Source: JBPCOB01 sp051000715 (GTDB lineage: Bacteria; Actinomycetota; Actinomycetes; JALYNC01). From it: a DNA stretch of 7,318 nt. The position numbers were made by a program, and so were the translations under genes. Under the pieces are notes generated by a model, which saw nothing but the letters and a program-made list of their open reading frames with translations, searched no databases and had not been told where the DNA came from. Numbering within the stretch: the first letter of the stretch is position 1; every line of letters starts with the position of its first letter. Positions 7,240 through 7,318 of the stretch are shown piece by piece. The stretch lies in assembly GCA_051000715.1 (NCBI GenBank), contig JBPCOB010000234.1, positions 1 through 7,318 of the forward strand. The letters are read 5' to 3'.

Positions 7240-7318
7240 GCTGCCCCGAAAATGGCGGCGGGGGAGGGGGCGGGGGGGGGCGCCCCCCCTTCGCCCGCCA
7301 GCCTCCCGCGCTCCCTCC
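7240..7318. other. G/C homopolymer-rich end with palindrome, no gene seen
   Basis: This stretch holds runs of G5, G5 and G9 (7260-7264, 7266-7270, 7272-7280), then CG and C7. Positions 7274-7289 form a perfect 16-base palindrome (G7-CG-C7). The plus strand fits a G-quadruplex pattern. No stop codon occurs on the minus strand from 7220 to 7318, so no end of an upstream gene such as rpmE can be recognised. It may be a GC-only terminator between rpmE and prfA, or low-quality sequence at a contig edge; the sequence alone cannot separate these. Confidence 0.45.

Noticed and set aside
7240..7318. The 3' end of rpmE upstream of prfA
   Set aside because: There is no stop codon on the minus strand in this stretch and no recognisable L31 C-terminus; the sequence is G/C homopolymer.

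Overview
The window is a compact stretch of actinobacterial core chromosome. Base composition is very GC-rich, and every real gene lies on the minus strand. From right to left (the direction of transcription) the order is prfA, prmC, tsaC/sua5, glyA, wecA/rfe, atpZ-like, atpI, atpB, atpE, and the 5' part of atpF, which runs off the left edge. From memory, this matches the Mycobacterium and Streptomyces neighbourhood that links the translation-termination genes to the ATP synthase operon. The c subunit and the WecA-type transferase read much like their mycobacterial counterparts. The family or genus cannot be fixed from this sequence alone, so I call it Actinomycetota, order undetermined.

Right part (4613-7318): prfA (release factor 1) overlaps prmC (the methyltransferase that modifies the release factor's GGQ glutamine) by an ATGA junction. 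A 28-nt gap separates prmC from tsaC/sua5, which makes the threonylcarbamoyl-AMP used for t6A in tRNA. A hairpin starts at the base after the tsaC stop codon and probably ends this transcript. The extreme right end (7240-7318) is an odd G/C homopolymer-rich stretch with no visible gene end.

Middle part (2058-4612): the roughly 145-base gap before glyA is the largest intergenic region and the best place for a promoter. glyA (serine hydroxymethyltransferase) is followed after 27 nt by wecA, a membrane enzyme that starts polyprenyl-phosphate-linked glycan synthesis for the cell wall.

Left part (1-2057): the FoF1 ATP synthase operon begins with two small membrane accessory genes, atpZ-like and atpI. 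They are followed by the Fo subunits a (atpB), c (atpE) and b (atpF, partial). The genes are tightly packed, with an ATGA overlap (atpI/atpB), a 2-nt gap (atpE/atpF) and short gaps elsewhere. The exception is a 111-nt spacer before atpE, the gene whose product is needed in most copies. glyA through atpF can plausibly be read as one transcript.

I found no mobile element, CRISPR array, RNA gene or new defence or metabolic system. The points worth a second look are small: the atpZ-atpI pair, start-site and spacing details, a repeat-containing glyA leader, the tsaC terminator hairpin, and the suspicious right end.
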